Of a stretch of DNA of 64,000 nucleotides, positions 1-9,248 are shown piece by piece. Source of the stretch: Pseudomonadota bacterium (lineage in GTDB: Bacteria > Desulfobacterota > Desulfovibrionia > Desulfovibrionales > Desulfovibrionaceae); the NCBI GenBank assembly GCA_018817515.1, contig JAHIUD010000073.1, forward strand, positions 1 through 64,000, given 5' to 3'. The notes beneath the pieces are model-generated. The model was not told where the DNA came from. It did not search any database and worked only from the letters and a program-made list of their open reading frames with translations. Position 1 is the stretch's first letter. The number at the start of each line of letters is the position of its first letter. The position numbers were made by a program, and so were the translations under genes.

Positions 1-2
1 CC

Positions 3-413
3 TCCGCCATCCCCGGCCCCGACGTCAAGGAGACCCAGCAGGCCAGCAGCCTGAAGCGCCGCGAGGACGAGGTGGCCGCCAAGGAGCGTGCCCTGGTCGC
101 CATGGAGAAGAGCCTCGACGAGAAACTGGCCGAGCTCAGGCGAGCCGAGGCCTCCATCAAGAGCCTTCTGGACCAGGCCGACGTGCTCAAGGACGCGCGC
201 ATCAAGCGCCAGGTGGACACGTACATGGCCATGAAGCCCAAGCAGGCCGCCGAGGTGCTCTCCACCATGGACGAGGAGCTCGCCGTCAAGATTCTGACCG
301 GAATGAAGCCCAAGGTGGCGGGCGAGATCATGACCTACGTCAAGACCCCCAAGGCCGCCAAGCTCACCGAGGCCATGACCAAGGTCAAGGCCCTGCAGGG
401 GCCCGGTCAGTAA
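3..413 (+). CDS. MotE-like flagellar protein, 3' part (cut by window edge)
   Basis: The frame is open from the window edge to the TAA at 411-413, so the true start lies outside; an internal GTG at 72 is not convincing as a start. What is visible is a charged Lys/Glu/Ala-rich coiled coil (first ~55 codons), then a helical segment with the repeated pattern MKPKQAAEVLSTM and MKPKVAGEIM. That is the MgtE-N-like fold seen in MotE-type chaperones of the flagellar stator and in other FliG-related proteins. The FliD-like gene two genes downstream supports a flagellar role. The exact family assignment is inference, because the signal or membrane segment expected at the N-terminus is not in the window. 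Confidence 0.7.
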   Translation, partial: SAIPGPDVKETQQASSLKRREDEVAAKERALVAMEKSLDEKLAELRRAEASIKSLLDQADVLKDARIKRQVDTYMAMKPKQAAEVLSTMDEELAVKILTGMKPKVAGEIMTYVKTPKAAKLTEAMTKVKALQGPGQ

Positions 414-431
414 CGCCGGACACAAGTCTTC

Positions 432-474
432 CAGCCCCGCCCGGAAGTCCCTCGTGGACGCCTGGGCGGGGCTG
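432..474. repeat. GC-rich inverted repeat between the MotE-like gene and truA
   Basis: CAGCCCCGCCC (432-442) is the perfect reverse complement of GGGCGGGGCTG (464-474), with a 21-nt loop. It lies 18 nt after the upstream stop and ends 15 nt before the truA start. There is no T-tract, so it may be a weak terminator or a stability/attenuation hairpin rather than a canonical intrinsic terminator. Confidence 0.55.
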
Positions 475-489
475 TGCTACGTCCGGCCC

Positions 490-1347
490 ATGGCACGCAT
501 CAAGCTCATCCTGGCCTACGAGGGCACCGACTTTGCCGGTTGGCAGCTCCAGCCCCGAGACCGCACCGTGCAGGGCGAGGTCGAGGCCGCCATCGCCAAG
601 ATCGTCGGCCACCGCGTGCCCGTGCAGGGCGCTGGCCGCACCGACGCCGGGGTCCATGCGCTGGGCCAGTGCGCCCATTTCGAGGCCCCGGAGCAGTACG
701 CGCGAATCCCCTGGCGCGTGGCCCTGAACGGCCACATGCGCCCCGACGTGCGCGTGGTCGAGGCGACGCTTGCCCACCCGCGCTTCCACTCCACGCACGA
801 CGCCCTGTCCAAGATCTACGCCTACACCCTCTGGATCGACCGCACCCATGTAGACCCGTTCCGTCGCCGCTTTGTCTGGGACGTGCCGCCGCTTGACCTC
901 GCGGCCATGGACGAGGCCGCCCTGCATTTTATCGGCACCCACGACTTCAAGAGCTTCAAGAACGCGGGCACGCCGCTGGGCCCGCGCGGCACGGTGCGCA
1001 CGGTCAGCGCCCTGTGGCGCGATCCCGGCCTGACCCCGGCGGAGGTCGTCTGGCGCATCCGGGGCGACGGCTTCTTAAAGCAGATGGTGCGCAACATCGT
1101 GGGCTGCCTGGTGGCCGTGGGCAAGGGTAAAGTCCTGCCCGGCGATGTCCGATCAATCCTTGAGCGGCGCGACCGCAACCACGCTCTGGCCACGGCCCCG
1201 CCCTGGGGCCTGTGCATGGAGCGCGTCTTCTATCCGGAAACCGAGCCTGACGTCGGCCCGGAAGGCGTTGCCACGCGCGGCCAGGACACGGCCAATGACG
1301 AGCATCAAATGGCCGGATGCGGCAACCGGAGCCCTCGCAGGCTTTAG
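490..1347 (+). CDS. truA: tRNA pseudouridine(38-40) synthase TruA
   Basis: Cytoplasmic enzyme that isomerises uridines 38-40 of the tRNA anticodon stem to pseudouridine. The N-terminus (ARIKLILAYEGTDFAGWQ) is typical, and the catalytic Asp lies in GRTDAGVHA (about residue 53). FKSFKNAG and GDGFLKQMVRNIVG are further family motifs. I chose the ATG at 490 because it sits exactly where homologues begin; the frame extends upstream to a GTG at 454, but that would place coding sequence inside the hairpin at 432-474. The last ~25 codons look like a non-conserved extension and overlap the next gene by 53 bp, suggesting translational coupling. Length (285 residues) is slightly above the usual ~250-270. 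Confidence 0.93.
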   Translation: MARIKLILAYEGTDFAGWQLQPRDRTVQGEVEAAIAKIVGHRVPVQGAGRTDAGVHALGQCAHFEAPEQYARIPWRVALNGHMRPDVRVVEATLAHPRFHSTHDALSKIYAYTLWIDRTHVDPFRRRFVWDVPPLDLAAMDEAALHFIGTHDFKSFKNAGTPLGPRGTVRTVSALWRDPGLTPAEVVWRIRGDGFLKQMVRNIVGCLVAVGKGKVLPGDVRSILERRDRNHALATAPPWGLCMERVFYPETEPDVGPEGVATRGQDTANDEHQMAGCGNRSPRRL

Positions 1348-3184
1348 CGGGAGCCTGCGGACTGACCCTCAAGCGACGGGCCAGAACGCAGGGGTCTCGG
1401 CCAGCGCCCGGGCCCTGGCGGAGTACCAGCAGGCCGATGCCGGGGCGCGCCGCCTGCGCGTGGGCGGCTCCCTGGCCGCCGGACTGGACAGCGCCCTGCG
1501 CCGCCTGAGCGACACCGCCTCCTCCTTTGCCTGGCCCACCGAGGGCGTGAGCTTTGCCACCAATTCGCGCCTGGCCACGCAGCCCGCCGCCAGCCTGGCC
1601 AACCTCGCGGTGAGCCTGCCCGAGGCCTCCCGTTACCAGCAGGAGGACAAGTACCTCTCGCGCGGGTTCGCGGCCAGCGCGCCCACCAGCCTCGCCCCCG
1701 GCACCTATGACATGAAGCTCAGCTTCGGCGGCCAGAGCCAGAAGCTCTCGGTCAGCGTGGCCGCAGGCGACAGCAACGCCGATGTGCTCCAGGCCGTGGC
1801 CGACGCGGTCAACGCCTCCACCCTGCAGGTGGACGCCGAGGTGCGCAGCCAGGCCGGCACCAACGCTCTGGGCTATGGCGTCTTCGGGCCGGGCGCCAGC
1901 CAAACCGGGAGCTTCCTGGCTTTGGGCGTGAACCTTACCCGCGCGGGCTCCTCGCCCACCCTCACCGACACCTCCGGGCACCTGGCGGCCTCGCTCAAGC
2001 TCTCGGCCACCTCCACGCCGCTCAGCCCCGCCACGCTGGACACGCACCAGCTCACCAGCCTTTCCGTGGCGCGGCCCACGACCTTGCGCACCAGCGCCTA
2101 CGACCCCGAGGCCACCACCACGCTTAACCCCGGCACCTACACCGTGAACTACGCCATGGGCCCGGCCTCGGGCAGCGTGTCTTCTGGCAGCGTGGACATC
2201 GTCATCGCCGCCGGAGACACCTGGGGCATGGTGCTGGCGAACATGAAGAGCGTGTTCGGCTCGGCCAGCCCGGCCATGGTCTCGCAACTGGTCCCGGCCA
2301 AGCGCGTATGGGACTCCACCACCGACGAGCTGCACGCCGTGGTCGACGCCACGGGCCTGGAAGTGGCCTTGAACGATCCCAAGGTCGGCTGGCGGCTGTC
2401 GCTCTCCGGCGGTGATAATGCCGACGCAACCGGCAACATCCTCACGGCCACCGGGCTGAATGTCACGGCCCAGCCCGGCAGCGACGGCCGCATGGTCATC
2501 GACGGCCGCCAGCGCACGGGCGCGACAGGCGCGTTCAGCGCGGACCAGGGCCGCGTGGCGTTCACCTCGTCCGGCACCTTCGGCGAGGTCGTGCCGGTGT
2601 CTGTGCTCGCGCCGCTGGAACTCATGTCCCAGAGCCTGTCCGATGTGGTCACCGCCTACAACGACCTGCGCGGCCAGCTGACCAAAAACGCCGACCTGCT
2701 GCGCTCCGGGTTGGCGGAAGACTTCCGCGCGCCTGTCAGCGAGCGCGCAGGCGACCTGGCGAGCCTGGGCCTGGGCGAGAGCGGCACGGGCAAGCTGCTT
2801 TGGCTGAACGCCGACACCTTTGTGCAGGCGCTGACGAACGACCCGCAGGGCGTGCGGGCCACGCTGCTGGGCGACGGCTCCAGCACGGGCCTCTTGCCTG
2901 CGCTGGCCGGGCTGGCCCAGGACGCGCTGGGCGCCGGGGCAGAGGGCCTGCTCATGCCGCAGAGCGCGTACCCGGAGCGCGATCCCTTCGCGGCCTCGCC
3001 CACGCCGCGCACCGAGGCGGACATCGAGAAGGCCAGCCAACTGTTGGACCTGTTCGACGGCAGTGGCTTGGCTGTCGTGGAAAAGAAAAAGCCGTTGTTC
3101 GAGTTGGGCGACAGCACGACGCCGGGCGGGCTTGGCGCGTTTCCGTGGGAGAAAGGCTCGGGCCTGCTTCGCCGCAAGGGCTGA
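1295..3184 (+). CDS. FliD-like flagellar filament-cap-related protein
   Basis: A 629-residue Ala/Ser/Leu-rich protein without Cys. Residues ~430-540 match the C-terminal FliD pattern: a helix (SQSLSDVVTAYNDLRGQL), then LASLGLGESGTGKLLWLN and a segment ending ALTNDPQGVRATLLG, which corresponds to the FliD signature in which the last helix follows 'tdp..v..ll'. The central part contains two similar segments of the type LxPGTYxxxxxxG (near residues 135 and 280), possible repeated beta domains like those of hook-associated proteins. The ATG at 1295 (AGGA upstream) gives a 53-bp overlap with truA; the frame also runs further back inside truA, but that stretch looks like antisense-type noise. The N-terminal FliD D0 helix is weak, so it may be a FliD paralogue with another flagellar role. 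Confidence 0.6.
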   Translation: MTSIKWPDAATGALAGFSGSLRTDPQATGQNAGVSASARALAEYQQADAGARRLRVGGSLAAGLDSALRRLSDTASSFAWPTEGVSFATNSRLATQPAASLANLAVSLPEASRYQQEDKYLSRGFAASAPTSLAPGTYDMKLSFGGQSQKLSVSVAAGDSNADVLQAVADAVNASTLQVDAEVRSQAGTNALGYGVFGPGASQTGSFLALGVNLTRAGSSPTLTDTSGHLAASLKLSATSTPLSPATLDTHQLTSLSVARPTTLRTSAYDPEATTTLNPGTYTVNYAMGPASGSVSSGSVDIVIAAGDTWGMVLANMKSVFGSASPAMVSQLVPAKRVWDSTTDELHAVVDATGLEVALNDPKVGWRLSLSGGDNADATGNILTATGLNVTAQPGSDGRMVIDGRQRTGATGAFSADQGRVAFTSSGTFGEVVPVSVLAPLELMSQSLSDVVTAYNDLRGQLTKNADLLRSGLAEDFRAPVSERAGDLASLGLGESGTGKLLWLNADTFVQALTNDPQGVRATLLGDGSSTGLLPALAGLAQDALGAGAEGLLMPQSAYPERDPFAASPTPRTEADIEKASQLLDLFDGSGLAVVEKKKPLFELGDSTTPGGLGAFPWEKGSGLLRRKG

Positions 3185-3416
3185 GGACGTTAAATAGTGC
3201 TGGCGCACGCTGGGTTTGAGAAAAATACAGCAGGCCCAATTTATTTTTCGCCGTGGACATAATTTTTCCGCCCAAACCCTTGCTGTTTTGATTTGCCTTT
3301 GATACTGCGGCAATAGGTCAAGGCATGCTTGGAGCGTTGCGTGCGACTTCTTTGGTGAGCCGCAGGCGGACGGGACAAGGCGGGTTCTCTCTTGTATTCA
3401 TGAGGAGTAGGAAGCG

Positions 3417-3683
3417 ATGAAGTCCATTTACGTCGGCAATTTGCCTTTCAGCGCCAAGGAAGATGAGATTCGTGACCTGTTTGCCGTTCACGGCGAGGTG
3501 CAGGTGGTCAAGTTCGTCATGGACCGCGAGACGGGCCGCTTCCGCGGCTTCGGCTTCGTGGAGATGGAGGACGCAGGCGCCGCCAAGGCCATTGAGGCCC
3601 TGGACGGCAAGGACTTCGGTGGCCGCACCCTGCGCGTCAACGAGGCCAAGGAGCGTGCTCCCCGCCCGCCCCGCCGCTACTAA
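3417..3683 (+). CDS. Small RRM-type RNA-binding protein
   Basis: An 88-residue protein that is almost entirely one RNA recognition motif. RNP2 is at the N-terminus (SIYVGNLPF), and RNP1 is present in the form RFRGFGFVEM with the conserved aromatic residues. A short basic tail (ERAPRPPRRY) follows. This is the bacterial Rbp family, linked in other bacteria to cold shock or RNA chaperoning. The start ATG has AGGAG at 3403-3407. The preceding 232 bp are non-coding and likely hold its promoter and leader. It is monocistronic: a strong terminator follows at once. No substrate can be read from the sequence. Confidence 0.93.
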   Translation: MKSIYVGNLPFSAKEDEIRDLFAVHGEVQVVKFVMDRETGRFRGFGFVEMEDAGAAKAIEALDGKDFGGRTLRVNEAKERAPRPPRRY

Positions 3684-3701
3684 GATAGAGCAGTACCTTG
3701 A

Positions 3702-3738
3702 GAAAGCCCCCGCGCCAGAGATGGTGCGGGGGCTTTTT
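3702..3738 (+). terminator. Intrinsic terminator after the RRM gene
   Basis: The stem AAAGCCCCCGC (3703-3713) pairs with GCGGGGGCTTT, followed by further Ts (to 3738). It starts about 20 nt after the RRM stop codon. It also separates that gene from the convergent minus-strand gene ending at 3782. Confidence 0.9.
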
Positions 3739-3781
3739 GGTTTTGATGGCGAGGGCAAGCCGCTGAAATCGGTTGCTTGAG

Positions 3782-5020
3782 CTACTTGTTCGTTTCAGTT
3801 CGTCCGCCAAGCGCAACGGCATAAATCCAATTTACTATTGCTTTGCGGAGAATGGCGCTGCCTTTCCACTGGACTTTTGCGATCCATATTTGATCGGGGT
3901 CCATGATTGAATTGAAAATCTTTGAAGGCGCGTATTCGCCCATTGGAAATGATCCACTGTGAAAGTGCGCCGACCTGCATTTTTCGTAGAGATATTTGAT
4001 AACTGTTTCTGTTTCTTGCGTTCCGTCAACGTACTTACGAACGAAATTACTAAACCCATTACATGCGCTTTCAGAGTAACTTAACGATTCAACTGCTGCA
4101 ACGCGATATGCTAGCCCGAGAGATGGATATTGAGCACCTACAACTAATGCAACTTGGTACAGTCTCGCACAGCTATCAAAACACTCCACCATACTTGCTG
4201 GTGCTTTGTTAAAATAGTTCAATATCTTTTTTGTTTCCTTAGGTGGGCTTTGCAGGGTTCCTAACCGGTGAAATCTATCTGACAATAGACCATGATACTC
4301 ACCCAGTGCGCATAATTCACCCTTCTTTGGCATTTGGGAGCGCGGCTGTGTATGTCCGATTAAGCCTGTTTGCAATCTGACGGATTTTATTTCAGACGGG
4401 TCAGTGTTGCTTGGCAGTACCCAAAGAAACTGATGTTTAGGAGCATATAGCCCGACATCCATGAGTAGGGACAACCGTGCCGCATGTCGAGAAGCAGCGG
4501 CCTGGGCTAAGCGGATCGCATCCATCCTATCAATTGCATTGATTGTCATGTCAAACTGGACATAACGCTCAACATTAATCATGTCCGGTCCTTCATCCTG
4601 CGGTATGGATGGTGCGAATCGAAAAGTCGGTAGCCAGTATTCTCCTCCAAGATGAGGCCCGGTGTAACAAAATGAAACGCTTTGATAGAATTGCTTACGT
4701 TTTGCGCGTAGTGTGGCTACGAGGACTTCGGTGACTAGTTTGCTCAACGTGCTGATAATTGTGCCGGAGTCTTCCTCGTCCTCTGTTTCTATCTCGACAT
4801 AATCAAGTGTGCCTGAGGAAGAGTGTACGACGCTTACCTTGGCAGAAGTGAGGTTGCCTTCAATATCAAATATCCCTTTTGTGGTTGCCTCAAAAATGCC
4901 ATCGTCGCGAACGCCAGCAGTACCTTGAGTACTCTGAGCCTTCTCGCGTATTACAGCATTAAGATAGTCTAGGAAAACTTGTTGTTTATCTTTGTCATCG
5001 ATTCCCAGTGGAATTTTCAT
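3782..5020 (-). CDS. AT-rich protein with HEPN-like C-terminal domain
   Basis: 412 residues, function not established. The last ~100 residues look like an ApeA/HEPN-type helical domain: LYEKCRSAHFHSG contains the R-x-x-H arrangement with the following His/Gly seen in HEPN proteins, many of which are RNases in defence or toxin systems. The N-terminal ~250 residues match no family I recognise. The gene is visibly richer in A/T than its ~70% GC flanks, a sign of horizontal acquisition. The chosen ATG at 5020 has GGGAGG just upstream and overlaps the stop of the preceding gene as ATGA, so it is translationally coupled to it. No membrane segment or signal peptide is visible. The HEPN assignment is moderate; catalytic activity is inference. 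Confidence 0.6.
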   Translation of the reverse strand: MKIPLGIDDKDKQQVFLDYLNAVIREKAQSTQGTAGVRDDGIFEATTKGIFDIEGNLTSAKVSVVHSSSGTLDYVEIETEDEEDSGTIISTLSKLVTEVLVATLRAKRKQFYQSVSFCYTGPHLGGEYWLPTFRFAPSIPQDEGPDMINVERYVQFDMTINAIDRMDAIRLAQAAASRHAARLSLLMDVGLYAPKHQFLWVLPSNTDPSEIKSVRLQTGLIGHTQPRSQMPKKGELCALGEYHGLLSDRFHRLGTLQSPPKETKKILNYFNKAPASMVECFDSCARLYQVALVVGAQYPSLGLAYRVAAVESLSYSESACNGFSNFVRKYVDGTQETETVIKYLYEKCRSAHFHSGSFPMGEYAPSKIFNSIMDPDQIWIAKVQWKGSAILRKAIVNWIYAVALGGRTETNK

Positions 5021-6399
5021 TTCCTCCCCTCCCCCCACAGCCCCCCGCACAATTCCTCCAACATCCCCAACAACTCCCCGCACAGCCCGCCCATGGCCGG
5101 GGCGGTGCCGAAGAGCGCGCGGCGTGTCTCGCGCAGGCTGAAGGTGAAGGCCTGGTCAGCCTCGGTGGTGCGCACGGTCATGTCCAGCCGCTCGGCCAAA
5201 AGCAGCCCGGACAGTCCGGAGCAGAACAGCTCGGCCAGCCGCGCGAACTCCGCGCCATGCCCGGCCCAATAGGCCAGGGCAGGGCTGCCTGCGGCTGGCG
5301 GCGCGGCGGACAGCGCCTCGCAGATCAGCGCGTACACGCTGTTGATGCCCGGCCCCGGCAGCCCGCGCCGCCAGCCCAGAAGCCACGGGCTGCGCCAGAA
5401 CAAGAGCAGGTGGCTCTCGCCCACGGCGATGGCGCGTTCCACAGCCGCTTTGGCCGCCAGCAGCGCCGGGTCTTCCCAGTGCTGCGCAGCGCCGACAGAA
5501 GGCGTGCCCACGTGCCAGGGCGGGATGGTGGCGTTTGGGCAGTCCACACTGCCGAGTTCCCGCAGCAAATGCGCAAGCCAGGCGTTGGCCGCAGGCGAAT
5601 CCGGCGTCTCCAGGTGCGGGTAGGAGAGCACATAGCGGCCCTGGCCGTACGTTCCGGAGATGACCGCCGGGCGGCCCTGGAGGAAGTCCGGGCGGATCTG
5701 CAGGCCGTAGAGGTTCTCCCAGTCGCTCAAGGTCTCCTCGGGCAACAGCGCCAGGTTCAGGTCCGCCACCCAGAAGTCCTGGCCCAGGCCAGCGTAGCGC
5801 GCCAGCACCCGGACGTCGTCGTGCTGCCCTTTGGGCGGCGGCGCGAACTGCGCGGGCCACCAGACCGGGGCCAAGATCTCCGGGGCGCCCGGCAAGGCCA
5901 GCGGCTGCGCCTGGTCGAGGCTCAGGCGCACGTGGCCGGAGAGGAAATGTTGCAGCCGCCCGGCAAAGCCCATGCGCCCCCAGGGGCACAGGCCGAGCGA
6001 GTCGCCCGCGCGCGGCCCTTTGGGGGATGTGAGGGCCAGGCCCGCACCGCCGCAGAAGCCCAGGTACGAGCCGCCAGCGGCCACGAAGTCGCGGATGGCC
6101 TGCATGCCGCGCGCGCCCAGGCGCTCGGCCCGGCCCCGCGCCCAGCCGCCGGGGACTATGAGCAGAGCGGGGGTGTCGAGCTCGGCGGGGGTGTCGGATT
6201 CGCTGGAGTCGGCACCGCCCCCCATGAATCCCCCGAAGGGGGCGAAGGGGGCGGAAGCCGTGGACTTGCCAGCGAGCGCTCCCTCGGCTATGTCATGTGC
6301 GCGTAAAATCACGTGGGGGAGCCCAAGCGCGCGCAAGGCCCGCAGCACCAGCACCCCCCACAGGTGCGATTCATCCCACAAGACGAAAACGCGCGCCAT
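5017..6399 (-). CDS. BPL_N (biotin-protein ligase N-terminal/glutaminase-like) domain protein
   Basis: A 460-residue protein. The N-terminal ~260 residues have the BPL_N/class-I glutaminase-like pattern: VFVLWDESH at the start, LLIVPGGWA, then a nucleophile-elbow-like GSYLGFCGGAG with Cys at about residue 121. A later ISGTYGQGRYVLSYPHLETP matches the conserved end of these domains ('G.GrvvlsgPHpE'). The C-terminal ~200 residues are helical and unassigned. The start at 6399 (MARVFVLW) is where similarity begins; longer frames upstream are GC noise. There is no biotin-ligase catalytic domain, so a ligase role should not be inferred. It is coupled to the HEPN-like gene by an ATGA overlap, and the valS gene lies divergently upstream. 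Confidence 0.75.
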   Translation of the reverse strand: MARVFVLWDESHLWGVLVLRALRALGLPHVILRAHDIAEGALAGKSTASAPFAPFGGFMGGGADSSESDTPAELDTPALLIVPGGWARGRAERLGARGMQAIRDFVAAGGSYLGFCGGAGLALTSPKGPRAGDSLGLCPWGRMGFAGRLQHFLSGHVRLSLDQAQPLALPGAPEILAPVWWPAQFAPPPKGQHDDVRVLARYAGLGQDFWVADLNLALLPEETLSDWENLYGLQIRPDFLQGRPAVISGTYGQGRYVLSYPHLETPDSPAANAWLAHLLRELGSVDCPNATIPPWHVGTPSVGAAQHWEDPALLAAKAAVERAIAVGESHLLLFWRSPWLLGWRRGLPGPGINSVYALICEALSAAPPAAGSPALAYWAGHGAEFARLAELFCSGLSGLLLAERLDMTVRTTEADQAFTFSLRETRRALFGTAPAMGGLCGELLGMLEELCGGLWGEGRK

Positions 6400-6529
6400 G
6401 CTCCGTTCCCCCAAGGTTTCCGGGCACCCTAGCCACGCCCGGCCCTCCTTGGCAACCCCCCTTCGGGGTTTCATTGGGGTGGAGGCGTAACAGGCCGCGC
6501 GACCCCTGCATTGCAAGGAGATTGACCAC

Positions 6530-9244
6530 ATGTCCGAGCCGAAATCAGACGCGATCCTGCCCAAGGGCTACGAGCCCGCCGACGTGGAAGCCCGCTGGGG
6601 CAAGCACTGGGAAGACAACAAGACCTTCTCCCCGGACCCCCAGGACGTCCTTTCCGGCGGCAAGCAGCCCTATTCCATCGTCATCCCGCCGCCCAACGTC
6701 ACCGGTGCGCTGCACATGGGCCATGCGCTGAACCTGACCCTGCAGGACATCCTTTGCCGCTTCATGCGCCAGCAGGGCAAGAGCGTGCTCTGGGTGCCGG
6801 GCACCGACCACGCGGGCATCGCCACCCAGAACGTCGTGGAGCGCCAGCTGAAAAAAGAGGGCAAGAAGCGCGACGACCTGGGCCGCGAGAAGTTCATCGA
6901 GCGCGTGTGGGAGTGGAAGAAGGAATACGGCGACCGCATCCTGAACCAGATCCGGCGCATGGGCGCGTCCGTGGATTGGAGCAGCGAGCGCTTCACCCTG
7001 GACGAGGGCCTGTCCAGGGCCGTGCGCGAGGTCTTCGTGCGCCTGTACGGCGAGGGGCTCATCTACAAGGGCAACTACATCGTCAACTGGTGCAACCGCT
7101 GCCACACGGCGCTGGCCGACGACGAGGTGGAGCACGCCCCCAGGAAGGGCAAGCTCTACCAGATCAGGTACCCGCTGGCCGATGGCTCCGGTGATTTGAT
7201 TGTCGCCACCACGAGGCCCGAGACCATGCTGGGCGACGTGGCCGTGGCCGTGCACCCGGACGACGAGCGCTACGCCCAGGCCGTGGGCAAGATGGTCACC
7301 CTGCCGCTGGTGGGCAAACAGATTCCGGTCATCGCCGACGCCTACGTGGATCAAGAGTTCGGCACCGGCGCGCTCAAGATCACCCCGGCGCACGACATGA
7401 ACGACTGGGCGCTGGCGCGCACGCACAACCTGCCGGTCCTTGCCGTCATCGACGACAAGGGCCTGATGAACGAGAACGCGCCCGAGGCCTACCAGGGCAT
7501 GGGCCTGAACGCCTGCCGCGACAAGGTGGTGGAGGACCTGGAGGCCCTGGGCCTGCTGGTCAGCATTGCCGAGCACGACCACAGCGTGGGTGAGTGCTAC
7601 CGCTGCAAGAGCGTCATCGAGCCCCATGTGAGCGAGCAGTGGTTCGTCAAGGTGGCGCCCCTGGCCAAGGCCGCGCGCGAGGCCGTGCCCGGCCAGACCA
7701 AGATCGTGCCGGCCCAGTGGGAGAAGACCTACTACGAGTGGCTGGACAACATCCGCGACTGGTGCATCAGCCGCCAGATCTGGTGGGGCCACCGCATTCC
7801 GGCCTGGACCTGCGAGGCCTGCAATGAACTCATCGTCCAGACAGAAGACCCCGCTGACCTGAAGACGGGTTGCACCAAGTGCGGCGGCGCGCTGACCCAG
7901 GAAGACGACGTGCTGGACACCTGGTTCAGCTCGGCCCTGTGGCCGTTTTCCACCCTGGGCTGGCCCGATGATACGGCCAAATTGAAAGCCTACTACCCCA
8001 CCAGCGTGCTGGTGACGGGCTTCGACATCCTGTTCTTCTGGGTGGCGCGCATGATGATGATGGGCATCCACTTCAAGGAGCAGGTGCCCTTCCACGACGT
8101 GTACATCCACGCCCTGGTGCGCGACGAGCAGGGCAAGAAGATGAGCAAGTCCACGGGCAACGTCATCGACCCGCTGGAGATGATCGGCAAGTACGGCACC
8201 GACTCCCTGCGCTTCACGCTCACGGCCTTTGCCGCCATGGGCCGCGACATCAAGCTCTCTGAGAAACGCATCGAGGGCTACCGCCACTTCGTGAACAAGA
8301 TCTGGAACTCGGCCCGCTTCGCGCTCATGAACATGCCCGAGGACGGCGGCGCGCCCAAGGCCGCTTTGAGCGATGCCAAGGGCCTGGCCAACTTGTGGAT
8401 TCTGCACCGCCTTGAGGAAGTGAAGGACGAGGTGGAGAGCGCCACCCTCGAATACCGCTTCAACGACATCGCCCAGAGCCTGTACCGCTTCATCTGGAAC
8501 GAGTTCTGCGACTGGTACGTGGAGATGGCCAAGGGCGACCTCTACGGCGAGGACGCGGACGCCAAGGCCGCCACGCGCAAGGTGCTTTTGACCGTCCTGT
8601 CGGAGACCATGGTCCTGCTGCATCCGGTGATGCCCTTTGTGACCCAGGAGATTTGGAGTGTGTTGCCCGGCATTGAGAATAAGGAGCTGGCCTTGCAGCC
8701 CTACCCCGAGCGCAGGCCGCGGTTCAAGAGCCCGCAGGCCGCCCGCGACATGGCCTTCTTCCAGGGCGTGGTGGGGGCGACGCGCACCATCCGCACGGAG
8801 CTCACCATCGACCCGGCCAAGAAGCTGCCGCTGATTATCGATACGGCGGACGGCACGGGGACCGACAACGCCCAGGCCGTGCTGACCCAGAACGTGCACT
8901 TGATCCAGTCGCTCGCGCGCATCGAGAGCGTGGACATCGGCCCGGGCAAGACCGGACCCCGCGCCAGCGGCACGGCGATTGTGGAGGGCTCGCGCATCTT
9001 CGTGCCCCTGAAGGGCATCGTGGACTTTGGCCAGGAGCTGACGCGCCTGGACAAGGAGCTGGGCAAGCTGGACAAGCAGCTCACCGCGCTCAAGGGCAAG
9101 CTGGCCGCGCCCGGTTTCGCCAACCATGCCCCGGCGGAGATCGTGGCCGCGGAGAACGAGAAGCTCGCGGGCCTTGTGGATGCGCGGGCAAAGATGGCCG
9201 AGCTGCAGGACCGCCTCAAGAGCGCGCTGAGCGAGGAGAGCTAG
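6530..9244 (+). CDS. valS: Valyl-tRNA synthetase
   Basis: Class I aminoacyl-tRNA synthetase charging tRNA-Val. The HIGH-type motif appears as PNVTGALHMGHALN near residue 62, and KMSKSTGN near residue 537. TTRPETMLGDVAV marks the CP1 editing domain, and CNRCH with CEAC...CTKC are zinc-knuckle-type Cys clusters in the connective region. The last ~70 residues form the Val-specific C-terminal coiled coil (ELTRLDKELGKLDKQL). The length of 904 is normal. The start ATG has AAGGAG 10 nt upstream. The next gene begins 4 bp after its stop, so the two are probably co-transcribed. Confidence 0.98.
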   Translation: MSEPKSDAILPKGYEPADVEARWGKHWEDNKTFSPDPQDVLSGGKQPYSIVIPPPNVTGALHMGHALNLTLQDILCRFMRQQGKSVLWVPGTDHAGIATQNVVERQLKKEGKKRDDLGREKFIERVWEWKKEYGDRILNQIRRMGASVDWSSERFTLDEGLSRAVREVFVRLYGEGLIYKGNYIVNWCNRCHTALADDEVEHAPRKGKLYQIRYPLADGSGDLIVATTRPETMLGDVAVAVHPDDERYAQAVGKMVTLPLVGKQIPVIADAYVDQEFGTGALKITPAHDMNDWALARTHNLPVLAVIDDKGLMNENAPEAYQGMGLNACRDKVVEDLEALGLLVSIAEHDHSVGECYRCKSVIEPHVSEQWFVKVAPLAKAAREAVPGQTKIVPAQWEKTYYEWLDNIRDWCISRQIWWGHRIPAWTCEACNELIVQTEDPADLKTGCTKCGGALTQEDDVLDTWFSSALWPFSTLGWPDDTAKLKAYYPTSVLVTGFDILFFWVARMMMMGIHFKEQVPFHDVYIHALVRDEQGKKMSKSTGNVIDPLEMIGKYGTDSLRFTLTAFAAMGRDIKLSEKRIEGYRHFVNKIWNSARFALMNMPEDGGAPKAALSDAKGLANLWILHRLEEVKDEVESATLEYRFNDIAQSLYRFIWNEFCDWYVEMAKGDLYGEDADAKAATRKVLLTVLSETMVLLHPVMPFVTQEIWSVLPGIENKELALQPYPERRPRFKSPQAARDMAFFQGVVGATRTIRTELTIDPAKKLPLIIDTADGTGTDNAQAVLTQNVHLIQSLARIESVDIGPGKTGPRASGTAIVEGSRIFVPLKGIVDFGQELTRLDKELGKLDKQLTALKGKLAAPGFANHAPAEIVAAENEKLAGLVDARAKMAELQDRLKSALSEES

Positions 9245-9248
9245 ACCC

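Noticed and set aside
1004-3313. Open frame of 769 codons on the minus strand
   Set aside because: Antisense of the FliD-like gene and the end of truA; Ala/Gly/Arg/His-rich noise.
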